Assembly (NCBI GenBank): GCA_937892105.1 | Contig: CALAUZ010000122.1 | Span: 1 to 6,930 of the forward strand | Reading direction: 5' to 3' | DNA: 6,930 nucleotides | From: an uncultured Fretibacterium sp. | Lineage (GTDB): Bacteria; Synergistota; Synergistia; Synergistales; Aminobacteriaceae | Shown here: positions 1-5,343 of the stretch, piece by piece | Layout: each line of letters starts with the position of its first letter | How positions within the stretch are numbered: position 1 is the stretch's first letter | Notes under the pieces: model-generated | The model's database searches: none | The model's input: the letters and a program-made list of their open reading frames with translations, nothing else | What the model was told of the DNA's origin: nothing | Program-made: the position numbers and the translations under genes

Positions 1-1
1 C

Positions 2-19
2 CCCGCCTATAGAGGCGGG
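2..19. repeat. GC-rich hairpin resembling an IS200/IS605-family end
   Basis: A perfect 7-bp stem (CCCGCCT paired with AGGCGGG) closes a four-base ATAG loop and is followed by GACTTCTTA. The hairpin at 6884-6905 has the same loop, a similar stem and a similar 3' flank (GCTTCCTAA). Such GC-rich hairpins followed by a CTTC-type flank are typical of the ends of IS200/IS605 elements, particularly tnpB-bearing ones, where they form part of the right-end RNA scaffold. It could be the right end of an element lying upstream of the window. The window starts at the hairpin, so this cannot be settled. An intrinsic terminator is less likely because no T-tract follows on the plus strand. Confidence 0.45.
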
Positions 20-42
20 AGACTTCTTATATGTTTTGAAAA

Positions 43-61
43 CCCCCTGCTATGCAGGGGG
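43..61. repeat. Left-end subterminal hairpin of the IS200 element
   Basis: CCCCCTGC pairs with GCAGGGGG around a TAT loop (8 bp, perfect). In this family such imperfect palindromes are the recognition structures bound by TnpA on single-stranded DNA, and left-end stem-loops of IS200 also block transcription entering the element. On the minus strand the stem is followed by TTTT, so it could also stop transcripts leaving the tct operon side. Confidence 0.7.
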
Positions 62-90
62 GTCCGATTAGCTTACAGCTATGCAATGGC

Positions 91-107
91 CTTTACTTCC
101 TGTAAAG
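91..107 (+). repeat. Small stem-loop in the tnpA leader
   Basis: CTTTAC and GTAAAG form a 6-bp stem around TTCCT, about 30 bp before the AGGAGG of tnpA. IS200 transposase expression is known to be limited by structure in the 5' leader. This stem lies in the right place for such a role, but it does not itself cover the AGGAGG. Confidence 0.35.
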
Positions 108-146
108 TATTACTAGGTCAAAAACATCACAATACAGGAGGTCAAT

Positions 147-572
147 ATGGACGTAAATACCACATAGTCTTTGCGCCGAAATATCGCCGACAAATGATTT
201 ATGGAAAGTACAAGATTGAAATCGGCAAAATACTTCGGGCATTGTGTGAGAGGAAGGGGATTGAAATTGTTGAAGCTCAATTATGTCCCGACCATATACA
301 TATGCTACTGAGCATACCTCCGAAGTTTAGTGTTTCTGAAATTATGGGCTATCTCAAAGGCAAGAGTTCTTTGATGATATTCGATCGCTTTGCTAACCTT
401 AAGTACAGATACGGTAATCGCCAATTCTGGTGTCGAGGTTACTACGTAGATACAGATAGAAGAGTACATACGAAATCAGTTGAGCGAGGACAAATTATCC
501 GATGACCTCAGCAGGAAGGAACTCTATGACCCGTTTACGGGTGAAGCTGTCGTAACAGGAGGCAGAAGATAA
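147..572 (+). pseudogene. tnpA: Frameshifted IS200-type transposase TnpA (Y1 HUH family)
   Basis: The body is unmistakably IS200 TnpA: YHIVFAPKYRRQ near the start, CPDHIHMLL with the HUH metal-binding motif (codons at 293-301), GYLKGKSSLMIF and FWCRGYYVDT. The enzyme would cut and join single-stranded DNA at the element's ends. Two lesions are visible. An AGGAGG at 136-141 leads to ATG 147, but that frame stops at 165 after six codons, and the body is read in another frame that is open from 86. The roughly ten residues normally found before YHIV (SLxHTRWxCK-like) are missing, which suggests a small deletion near 156-160. After the DT codon at 452 the frame shifts again. The expected tail (EEYIRNQLSEDK...DPFTGEAVV) continues in the frame of ATG 147 from 456 to the stop at 570-572, with about 20 bp missing. 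The catalytic Tyr (465-467) and the Gln four residues later fall out of frame. As written, the product ends at 505 with a nonsense tail and should be inactive. Confidence 0.85.
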
Positions 573-573
573 A

Positions 574-636
574 CCCCTTTAGGGGTAGCCAGTAACAGAG
601 GTGCAACTGAAAGTCATTCAGAGCCCGTCCAGGGCT
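574..636 (+). repeat. Short hairpins in the IS200 3' noncoding region
   Basis: Two small stems follow the tnpA stop: CCCC-TTTA-GGGG at 574-585 and AGCCC-GTCCA-GGGCT at 622-636. Together with the large right-end hairpin they make the structured tail typical of IS200-group elements. No open reading frame of note lies here. Confidence 0.45.
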
Positions 637-667
637 GCCGGTAACATGCCCTTCTAGTGCTGAGCAA

Positions 668-688
668 ACCACCGGCTATGCCGGTGGT
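668..688. repeat. Right-end subterminal hairpin of the IS200 element
   Basis: ACCACCGGC and GCCGGTGGT form a perfect 9-bp stem around TAT. The tip matches the left-end hairpin (GC-TAT-GC), which supports pairing these two as the ends of one element. It would be the TnpA-binding structure at the right end. It may also act as a weak stop for minus-strand transcripts running out of tctA, since TTT follows the stem on that strand. Confidence 0.7.
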
Positions 689-739
689 CATGATTGCGCA
701 GTTATGTTAAAAATCATATCCTGAAGGTAAAGGGATTTT

Positions 740-784
740 ATCTGCCCCGCCAGAATTATAACTTTAGGAGAGGCAGATTTTTTT
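740..784 (+). terminator. Rho-independent terminator-like hairpin, plus strand
   Basis: ATCTGCC (740-746) pairs with GGCAGAT (772-778) and runs straight into seven T residues (778-784). The loop is long (about 25 bases), with one further possible pair inside it. The T-tract lies only on the plus-strand side, so it would stop transcripts coming from the left and protect tctA from convergent transcription. It may once have ended a plus-strand gene that the IS200 insertion separated from it. Confidence 0.5.
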
Positions 785-789
785 CCGAA

Positions 790-2283
790 TTATGCTTCTT
801 TCTTCCTGAAAAGTGATGACACAACCGGCCACACAAGAAGAATTATGCTGATGATCATCAACGTCCCAGCTACAGGACGTGAGAACATCGCCACAATGTT
901 TGCCCGCGAAATCGTGTATGCCCTGCTGAAGTTACCCTCGCATATTACACCAAGCACAAGCCCAAGAATTAGAGCCGCACTGTTGAAGTGGCACGCAGAA
1001 ATCACAAGCCCCAACACTCCCGCAATCGCCATGATTTTCACGTCCGCAATGCTCATGTTCGTTGCGTATGAACCGATTATCGCAAGCATTATGATTATCG
1101 GCCCCAAGTACGAATACGGCACCGCAAGTATCTGCGCAAAAACCTTCGCAATCCCTATCGCCACAACTACCATCAATATGTTAGTTACAACCATCGAGGC
1201 AAATGTTGCACTCAAATACTGAGGCTGGTTCACCAGAAGCAACGGCCCTAACTGCACTCCCTTCAACACCAGCGCACTCATCATTACCGCCGCAGCGTTA
1301 CCGCCGGGAATTCCCAGCGACAATAACGGCACCATTGCACCGCCTGTTGCGGCATTGTTGGCGGTCTCGGAGGCAGCAACGCCATCAATTATTCCAGTCC
1401 CGAACTTCTCAGGGTGCTTCGAGAGCTTAGTCTCGCTTGAATAGCAGAGGAATGACGCTATAGTTGCTCCTGCTCCGGGAAGTATGCCTATTATCGTCCC
1501 TATGATTGAGCAGCGTGCAAGAAGCCACTTTATACCCCACCATTCACGGAATGTAGGCATCTTTGTGTTGACGCTTGCAGTTCCTTCTTCAGTTAAAAGT
1601 TTATCGCGCTTCTTGGTCTGTTTCAGAACTTCAGTAACAGCGAATATTCCGATTAAAACGGGTATCATTTCAAGCCCCGCAATAAGCTCTCCACTCCCAA
1701 ACGTAAGACGCTGTACCGCATACATAGGATCTTGCCCTACACATGCCAGCAACAATCCCAGCAATCCCGAAATCAGTGTACGCAGAATGTTCTTGCTGTC
1801 GAGGCAGGTTAATATTGACAGTCCCATGAACGTAATCGCGAAAATATCCGATGGGCTGAATGATAATGCCGCCTGTGTAAGCTGCGGCGATAATGTCAGC
1901 ATTGCCAGAGCCGATACAAGTCCGCCGATTGCCGATGAACCCAACGCAATTCCCAGAGCCTTTCCAGCTTCTCCGCGCTGTGCCATTGGGTAGCCGTCAA
2001 ACGTTGTTGGTGCTGATGATGGTACTCCTGGTATCTTGAAGAGTATTGCCGTGATACTTCCGCCAGTGATTGACGAACAGTACACCGCCACAAGAAACAC
2101 TATTGCGGGGATTGGCTGCATTGAGTACGTGAAAGGCAGTCCCAATGCTACAGCCATTGTCGCGCTTACACCTGGTAATGCCCCGAAGATTGTACCCACG
2201 ATTATGGCGAAAACTACCATCATGAACATGTATGGGTCAAAAAGTACGCTGAAACCGTTAGTGAATAATTCCCATGTTGACAT
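790..2283 (-). CDS. tctA: Tripartite tricarboxylate transporter, large membrane subunit TctA
   Basis: This is the large permease subunit of a TTT-family secondary transporter. It takes solute from the periplasmic receptor and moves it across the inner membrane with an ion gradient. The 497 residues match the family's usual length of about 500. Most of the protein is hydrophobic, with roughly ten or more membrane spans. Family signatures are clear: GTIFGALPGVSATMAVALGLPFTY near residues 30-53, GGSITAILFKIPGVPSSAPTTFDGYPMAQRGEAGKALG near 74-111, a second LPGAGA at 268-273, and ETANNAATGG followed by GIPGGNAAA at 306-332. The two LPG motifs reflect the internal repeat of the family. ATG 2283 is preceded by GGGAGG 8 bases upstream. 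That site directly follows the tctB stop codon 12 bp away, so translation is probably coupled. The solute cannot be named; citrate is only the founding example. Confidence 0.95.
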   Translation of the reverse strand: MSTWELFTNGFSVLFDPYMFMMVVFAIIVGTIFGALPGVSATMAVALGLPFTYSMQPIPAIVFLVAVYCSSITGGSITAILFKIPGVPSSAPTTFDGYPMAQRGEAGKALGIALGSSAIGGLVSALAMLTLSPQLTQAALSFSPSDIFAITFMGLSILTCLDSKNILRTLISGLLGLLLACVGQDPMYAVQRLTFGSGELIAGLEMIPVLIGIFAVTEVLKQTKKRDKLLTEEGTASVNTKMPTFREWWGIKWLLARCSIIGTIIGILPGAGATIASFLCYSSETKLSKHPEKFGTGIIDGVAASETANNAATGGAMVPLLSLGIPGGNAAAVMMSALVLKGVQLGPLLLVNQPQYLSATFASMVVTNILMVVVAIGIAKVFAQILAVPYSYLGPIIIMLAIIGSYATNMSIADVKIMAIAGVLGLVISACHFNSAALILGLVLGVICEGNFSRAYTISRANIVAMFSRPVAGTLMIISIILLVWPVVSSLFRKKEA

Positions 2284-2295
2284 GATTATTCCTCC

Positions 2296-2826
2296 CTACA
2301 TTATGGCAGATTTAACTGACGCAACTATACTCTCAACATAAAGCGAGAAGTTTCGCAGTTCCGGGATTGTTCCGCGCGGAAGATTTACCGAGAGCAGAAC
2401 GCTGAACACAACATACAGAACCAGCGTTACAAGAACCGAGAATACTGCAAGCCTTATCACATGTGTCTGTCCAAGCAATAACCCGTAAAGGAACAGCACC
2501 ATTACGCACGTAACCATGTAACCCAGCGGCTCAAGCACGAAACTTGCTCCTACCACCAGAGCTATACCTATCACCAGTCTGGCACGTATGCTCAAGAGTG
2601 CGTCGAGGGCAAAATCTGGGTTATTCCTGTTTTTGCGGATAATGTTGATGATATTGATGGCAATGCAGATCAGCAGAAGTATGATGATAGCTTTCGGCCA
2701 CATATCAGGCTTTAGGGTGTAGGGATTTCTCGCTGTCCTGTCTGGGACTGGAGCTTCGAGGACGTTGAAGAAGTAGGCATAGAGAAGTCCCAGCCACAAC
2801 AATATATTGCAAATTAATTCAAACAT
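2296..2826 (-). CDS. tctB: Tripartite tricarboxylate transporter, small membrane subunit TctB
   Basis: This is the small membrane partner of TctA. With start ATG 2826 it has 176 residues and about four membrane spans: residues 3-24, 43-63, 84-118 (probably one or two helices) and 123-146. A C-terminal VNLPRG lies at 147-152, and the LPxG element recurs in TctB proteins. The protein is poorly conserved in this family, and the assignment rests on topology, length and its place between tctC and tctA. An upstream TTG (2850) would add eight residues. I prefer ATG 2826 because AAAGGAG lies ten bases before it and would otherwise be inside the coding sequence. The gene is separated from tctC by a terminator-like hairpin (2849-2884) and from tctA by 12 bp. 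Confidence 0.9.
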   Translation of the reverse strand: MFELICNILLWLGLLYAYFFNVLEAPVPDRTARNPYTLKPDMWPKAIIILLLICIAINIINIIRKNRNNPDFALDALLSIRARLVIGIALVVGASFVLEPLGYMVTCVMVLFLYGLLLGQTHVIRLAVFSVLVTLVLYVVFSVLLSVNLPRGTIPELRNFSLYVESIVASVKSAIM

Positions 2827-2848
2827 GTAATTTTTTCTCCTTTGCAAC

Positions 2849-2884
2849 AAAAACGGGGCAATAACTATTACATTATCACCCCGT
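2849..2884 (-). terminator. Terminator/attenuator between tctC and tctB
   Basis: On the minus strand ACGGGGTGATAA pairs with TTATTGCCCCGT, a 12-bp stem that includes two G-T wobbles, around an 8-base loop. It is followed by TTTT and then G. The hairpin starts some 15 bases after the tctC stop and ends about 23 bases before the tctB start. The T-tract is short, so partial read-through is expected. This would make tctC mRNA more abundant than tctBA, fitting the need for excess binding protein over permease. A role in protecting the 3' end of tctC mRNA is an alternative. Confidence 0.75.
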
Positions 2885-2899
2885 CAAATTCTGTTATAA

Positions 2900-3889
2900 C
2901 TATTTCGCGTAATAGTCCTTCTTCATGACACCTTCAGACTTGAGGTAATCAGTGAGGAGTTTGTAGTCATTCTCGCAATCCGCCGCGTATTCAGCAGGCC
3001 CGGCAAAACCAGGCCTCTCATCATAGCAGCCCTGAACGAGGAAAGCCTGCCATGTTGGATTTTGAGATGCTTTCTCGATTGCAGCAACAAGAGCGTCAAT
3101 AGCTTCCTGAGGAGTACCCTTCTTCGCGAAAATTCCTCTTGCTGGGCCAAGAACCGAGTTAATCCCCAGTTCTACGGAACACTCAACGTCAGGGTAACGG
3201 TTCATGCGTTTTTCCGAGAGTGCAAGAAGCGGAACAACTTCACCAGCCTCGATTAACCCCTCGATTTCGTCAGTGCCCGTAACCATGAGGTCGATATGTC
3301 CGCCGACGAGTGCTGAGTTCATCTCCGAGCCTGAAGGGTAAGACACGTCCAGAATGTCGAGACCTTCGAGAGCCTGTTTCAGCGATGCGCCGTCAAGACC
3401 TGTGCTTGTGAGCATTCCTACGCTGACCTCGAACGGGTTATCCTTGACGTACTTTATCATCTCGGAGAACGTCTTGTAACCCTTTCTGTCCATTGCCTTT
3501 TTCGACGCAGTGATTACGTTGATTGCGTGGACTAGGCGGGCTACTGGGATAAACTCTTCCTTGAAGTTCATTGAGGTTGTACCCTGAATGTCCTGCATGA
3601 AGAGGCTCTGGGTTCCTAGCATGAACGTGTAACCGTCAGCGGGCTGTTTGTAGACGTATTCGATTGCTGTTACGCCGTTGCCGCCTGTAACGTTCACGAC
3701 TTCGACTTCCTGGCCGAGAATGTCCTTGATGAGAGTTGCCATAGGACGGAGTGTTGAATCCGCACCGCCGCCAACGCCCCAGGGACATACGATACTGACT
3801 TTGCGCTCGAACTTCCACTCAGCCGATGCGAAAGACGCGCAGCACACCACGAGCATTACAGCGAGCAGTGTACAGAGAAACTTTTTCAT
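2900..3889 (-). CDS. tctC: Tripartite tricarboxylate transporter solute-binding protein TctC (Bug family)
   Basis: This is the periplasmic receptor that captures the solute and delivers it to TctA/TctB. Its 329 residues match the family. It begins with a signal peptide: MKK, a hydrophobic core at 5-20, and an ASA cleavage site at 21-23 leaving EWKFE at the mature N-terminus. No proper lipobox is present although two cysteines sit at 16-17, so a soluble periplasmic protein is expected. The mature part has the Bug signatures: VCPWGVGGGADSTLRP near 34-49 (usually PFxPGGxxD), VVNVTGGNG near 64-72 and QPADGYTFMLGT near 82-93. The solute cannot be inferred. ATG 3889 has AGGGAGG nine bases upstream. 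It is the first gene of the tctC-tctB-tctA operon, with its own extended -10 promoter. Confidence 0.95.
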   Translation of the reverse strand: MKKFLCTLLAVMLVVCCASFASAEWKFERKVSIVCPWGVGGGADSTLRPMATLIKDILGQEVEVVNVTGGNGVTAIEYVYKQPADGYTFMLGTQSLFMQDIQGTTSMNFKEEFIPVARLVHAINVITASKKAMDRKGYKTFSEMIKYVKDNPFEVSVGMLTSTGLDGASLKQALEGLDILDVSYPSGSEMNSALVGGHIDLMVTGTDEIEGLIEAGEVVPLLALSEKRMNRYPDVECSVELGINSVLGPARGIFAKKGTPQEAIDALVAAIEKASQNPTWQAFLVQGCYDERPGFAGPAEYAADCENDYKLLTDYLKSEGVMKKDYYAK

Positions 3890-3940
3890 GAGATATTGCC
3901 TCCCTGAAAGAATATATGTAAAAAAAAATTGGTAACGGAG

Positions 3941-3969
3941 ATTTTATCACACGCCGCTGAAATAAGAAT
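3941..3969 (-). promoter_or_regulatory. Candidate promoter of tctCBA
   Basis: On the minus strand TGATAAAAT (-10 TAAAAT at 3946-3941, preceded by TG-A) gives a good extended -10. The upstream -35 (TTCTTA-like, about 16-17 bp away) is poor. A start near 3934 would leave a leader of about 45 bases with the AGGGAGG near its end. The weak -35 would fit a promoter that needs an activator. Confidence 0.45.
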
Positions 3970-3972
3970 ACG

Positions 3973-3999
3973 ATGATTACGCCTAATAAGCGAAATCAT
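3973..3999. promoter_or_regulatory. Imperfect palindrome between tctC and the DUF533-like gene
   Basis: ATGATTACGC and GCGAAATCAT are inverted about a seven-base centre (CTAATAA), with nine of ten positions pairing. It lies just upstream of the tctC -35 region and about 40 bp before the -10 of the rightward gene. That is a typical place for an activator or repressor site serving either promoter. No regulator in the window can be tied to it. A plain hairpin is the alternative. Confidence 0.35.
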
Positions 4000-4034
4000 A
4001 AAACAAAAATCTGCTGAACTTCACGTTTCTGACA

Positions 4035-4043
4035 TGCTACAAT
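4035..4043 (+). promoter_or_regulatory. Candidate extended -10 promoter of the DUF533-like gene
   Basis: TGCTACAAT contains TG-C followed by TACAAT (4038-4043), five of six matches to the consensus with the extended TGn. The -35 is weak: CTGAAC lies 18 bases upstream. Transcription would start near 4050 and give a leader of about 35 bases that carries AAGGGAG ten bases before ATG 4085. Confidence 0.45.
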
Positions 4044-4084
4044 TTCACAGGCATTAAACATTTCACGAAGGGAGAAAAATTTTC

Positions 4085-4828
4085 ATGGCGATTAACTTCA
4101 TGGATATACTCGGCTCAGTAGTACAAAGCACAGCAGCATCACCCGTTCAGAGTTCAAGAATGTCAAACGCAGGAAGCGGCATTCAGGATATTCTCGGTTC
4201 ACTCATGGGAGCAGGCCAGACCGTCAAAAACACAGTAGGAGGCGACAACCTTGCGGCAGGAGGTATCGGCGCACTTCTCGGAGCATTAATGGGAAGCTCT
4301 AACAGCACAACAGCAAACTCTCTCGGCGGAGGAATGATGGGATTGCTCGGAATGATGGCGTACAAGGCTCTTCGCAATTCCATGTCCGGAACTTCAGGCG
4401 TAACATCTTCACCGCAAGAAACATACCAGGCATACACACAGCCCACACCTCAGCAGCAGGCAACCGATGCAGAGATAATACTGCTGGCAATGATTGACGC
4501 GGCAAAAGCTGACGGCCAGGTTGATTCCGATGAGTTGAGCAAGATAATGGGCAGCCTTAAAGCCTCTGGAATAGGTCAGGAAGGTATGAATTACGTTATC
4601 CAGAAGCTGCAGGGGCCAATGGAGACTGCGAAAATTGTTGCGGCGGTCAAGGGAAGACCAGACCTTGCGGCTCAGGTATATTCGGCCTCACTGATGGCCA
4701 TTGAGGTTGATACTGACGCTGAACGAAGATACCTCGACAAACTCGCTAAGGCAATGGGGCTTAATGCCTCCGTTGTCCAGAATATCCAGCAGCTTACCGG
4801 CTCTAATAGCGCAGATCTTCAATGCTAG
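4085..4828 (+). CDS. TerB-like/DUF533 family protein (YebE-like)
   Basis: A 247-residue protein in two parts. Residues 1-125 are rich in Gly, Ala, Ser and Met. They include repeated segments of the type DILGSL, GALLGALMG and MGLLGMM (residues 7-12, 35-40, 62-70, 85-91) that could form glycine-zipper membrane or self-association helices. A Gln/Thr/Pro linker follows at 107-126. Residues 127-238 form a helical domain like that of YebE and TerB proteins: AEIILLAMIDAAKADGQVDSDE (129-150), then AIEVDTDAERRYLDKLAKAMGL (205-226). Its acidic clusters at D143, D147, D149, E150 and E207, D209, D211, E213 sit where the TerB fold has two metal-binding-like motifs. Function is unknown; members are usually annotated as inner-membrane DUF533 proteins or co-occur with stress genes. 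A role in tellurite resistance should not be assumed. AAGGGAG precedes the ATG. The 3' end overlaps the convergent XRE gene by 26 bp. Confidence 0.8.
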   Translation: MAINFMDILGSVVQSTAASPVQSSRMSNAGSGIQDILGSLMGAGQTVKNTVGGDNLAAGGIGALLGALMGSSNSTTANSLGGGMMGLLGMMAYKALRNSMSGTSGVTSSPQETYQAYTQPTPQQQATDAEIILLAMIDAAKADGQVDSDELSKIMGSLKASGIGQEGMNYVIQKLQGPMETAKIVAAVKGRPDLAAQVYSASLMAIEVDTDAERRYLDKLAKAMGLNASVVQNIQQLTGSNSADLQC

Positions 4829-5192
4829 GCTTGTGTTTGTTGATGAGATTTTCGACAAGCCTGTTGAATAACTCGTAGCCTTTATCGGTAGGGGGAAGTT
4901 CTATCCTTGTTCCTTCCCCCTCGAATACTAACATTCCGTTCGACCGTTCATCAGCTGGAAGAACTACTTTTGAACGTCCTGTTCCCGTCGGGTTCCCGCT
5001 CTCGGAAACAATCTCATCGGGCGACACTTCAAGAAGATTGGCAAGTTCTATAATCCTCGTGCCATTCGGGGCAGTCTCTCCTGCTTCCCAGCGTCTTAAT
5101 GTCGCGATTGATACTCCTAATTTCTCTGCCAGTTCTATCTGTGTAAATCCTGCTTTCTTTCTGAGTATTCTTATGTTCGACGATATTGTCAT
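4803..5192 (-). CDS. XRE-family helix-turn-helix regulator
   Basis: This 129-residue putative transcription factor is probably dimeric. Residues 5-62 form a Cro/C1-type HTH: IRILRKKAGFTQIELAEKLGVSIATLRRWEAGETAPNGTRIIELANLLEVSPDEI. The turn and recognition helix lie around 17-36, with the typical RWE-G-x-x-P ending. A Gly/Ser/Thr-rich linker (64-75) leads to a small C-terminal part with two strand-like stretches (GMLVFEGEGTRIELPPT, 86-102) and a helix (KGYELFNRLVENLINKH, 104-120). I do not recognise that part; it may dimerise or sense a ligand. ATG 5192 has AGGGGAG about 11 bases upstream and a good promoter at 5236-5265. The gene is divergent from birA and convergent with the DUF533-like gene. 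Its targets are unknown; its own promoter is the obvious candidate. Confidence 0.88.
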   Translation of the reverse strand: MTISSNIRILRKKAGFTQIELAEKLGVSIATLRRWEAGETAPNGTRIIELANLLEVSPDEIVSESGNPTGTGRSKVVLPADERSNGMLVFEGEGTRIELPPTDKGYELFNRLVENLINKHKPSIEDLRY

Positions 5193-5235
5193 ATTTCTGA
5201 TATCTCCCCTTTACACAAAAGATTGAATTTATGAA

Positions 5236-5265
5236 ATTATACCTGTAAAAATATCTTTATTGCAA
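5236..5265 (-). promoter_or_regulatory. Promoter of the XRE regulator gene
   Basis: On the minus strand a perfect TATAAT (5241-5236) is preceded by TTGCAA (5265-5260) with an 18-base spacer. The expected start is near 5229, with a leader of about 37 bases. This is the best sigma-70-type promoter in the window. Its -35 is about 11 bp from the left half of the putative BirA operator, so the two divergent promoters may influence each other. Confidence 0.65.
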
Positions 5266-5275
5266 GAATATTAAG

Positions 5276-5312
5276 ATTGTAAACCGTAATAACTGCCATA
5301 ATATTTTACAAT
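5276..5312. promoter_or_regulatory. Putative BirA operator upstream of birA-bioY
   Basis: A perfect 8-bp inverted repeat, ATTGTAAA (5276-5283) and TTTACAAT (5305-5312), is separated by 21 bases. The left half extends to TTGTAAACC, identical to the half-site of the E. coli bio operator. The right half (ATTTTACAA) matches seven of nine positions of GGTTTACAA. The spacing between the nine-base halves is 17 here, against 16 in E. coli. The right half covers the -35 of the birA promoter. Holo-BirA (BirA with biotinyl-AMP) would thus block transcription when biotin is plentiful. The adjacent BirA has a DNA-binding domain, as required. Confidence 0.65.
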
Positions 5313-5333
5313 ATCAAAATTCTGTGGTATATA
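5305..5333 (+). promoter_or_regulatory. birA-bioY promoter, placed for a near-leaderless mRNA
   Basis: TTTACA (5305-5310, five of six matches to TTGACA) stands 17 bases before TATATA (5328-5333), which carries an extended TG-G. The start would fall at about 5340-5341, three or four bases before ATG 5344. No Shine-Dalgarno sequence precedes that ATG; the bases before it are pyrimidine-rich (ACGTTCATC). This differs from every other gene here, all of which have purine-rich sites. Confidence 0.55.
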
Positions 5334-5343
5334 TACGTTCATC

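Larger units (their letters stand above)
43..690 (+). mobile_element. IS200-group insertion sequence (IS200/IS605 family), probably non-autonomous
   Basis: The element has no terminal inverted repeats, as expected for this family. It has a strong hairpin near each end: 43-61 on the left and 668-688 on the right. Both hairpins share a GC-TAT-GC tip. Between them lies one gene encoding a Y1/HUH single-strand transposase of the IS200 type, now broken by frameshifts. The gene is followed by about 95 bp of short hairpin-rich sequence, the usual right-end layout for IS200. The outer cleavage points cannot be placed from sequence alone, so the limits given are those of the hairpins. The ends look intact, so the copy might still be mobilised by a transposase supplied in trans. 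It lies just past the 3' end of the tctCBA operon. Confidence 0.8.

Noticed and set aside
86..146. Extra N-terminal residues of tnpA from ATG 86.
   Set aside because: The AGGAGG and ATG at 136-149 mark the ancestral start, and the upstream residues match nothing in the family. The open frame there results from the frameshift.
690..717. Inverted ATGATT/AATCAT pair right of the IS.
   Set aside because: Only six bases with a 16-base gap in AT-rich sequence; chance is a sufficient explanation.
845..1993. Several plus-strand open frames opposite tctA (845-1222, 1203-1430, 1484-1993).
   Set aside because: They are mirror frames of a well-supported TctA coding sequence, have no ribosome sites and resemble no family.
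2036..2341. Plus-strand open frame across the tctA/tctB junction.
   Set aside because: It is antisense to the tctA start and the tctB end, both confirmed by motifs and ribosome sites.
3838..3850. Possible lipobox cysteines in the TctC signal peptide.
   Set aside because: The residues before Cys16 and Cys17 are Val and Cys, not the small residue needed, whereas an ASA site for signal peptidase I follows at 21-23.
4183..4505. Minus-strand frames inside the DUF533-like gene.
   Set aside because: Shadows of the low-complexity Gly/Ala-rich coding sequence, without start signals.
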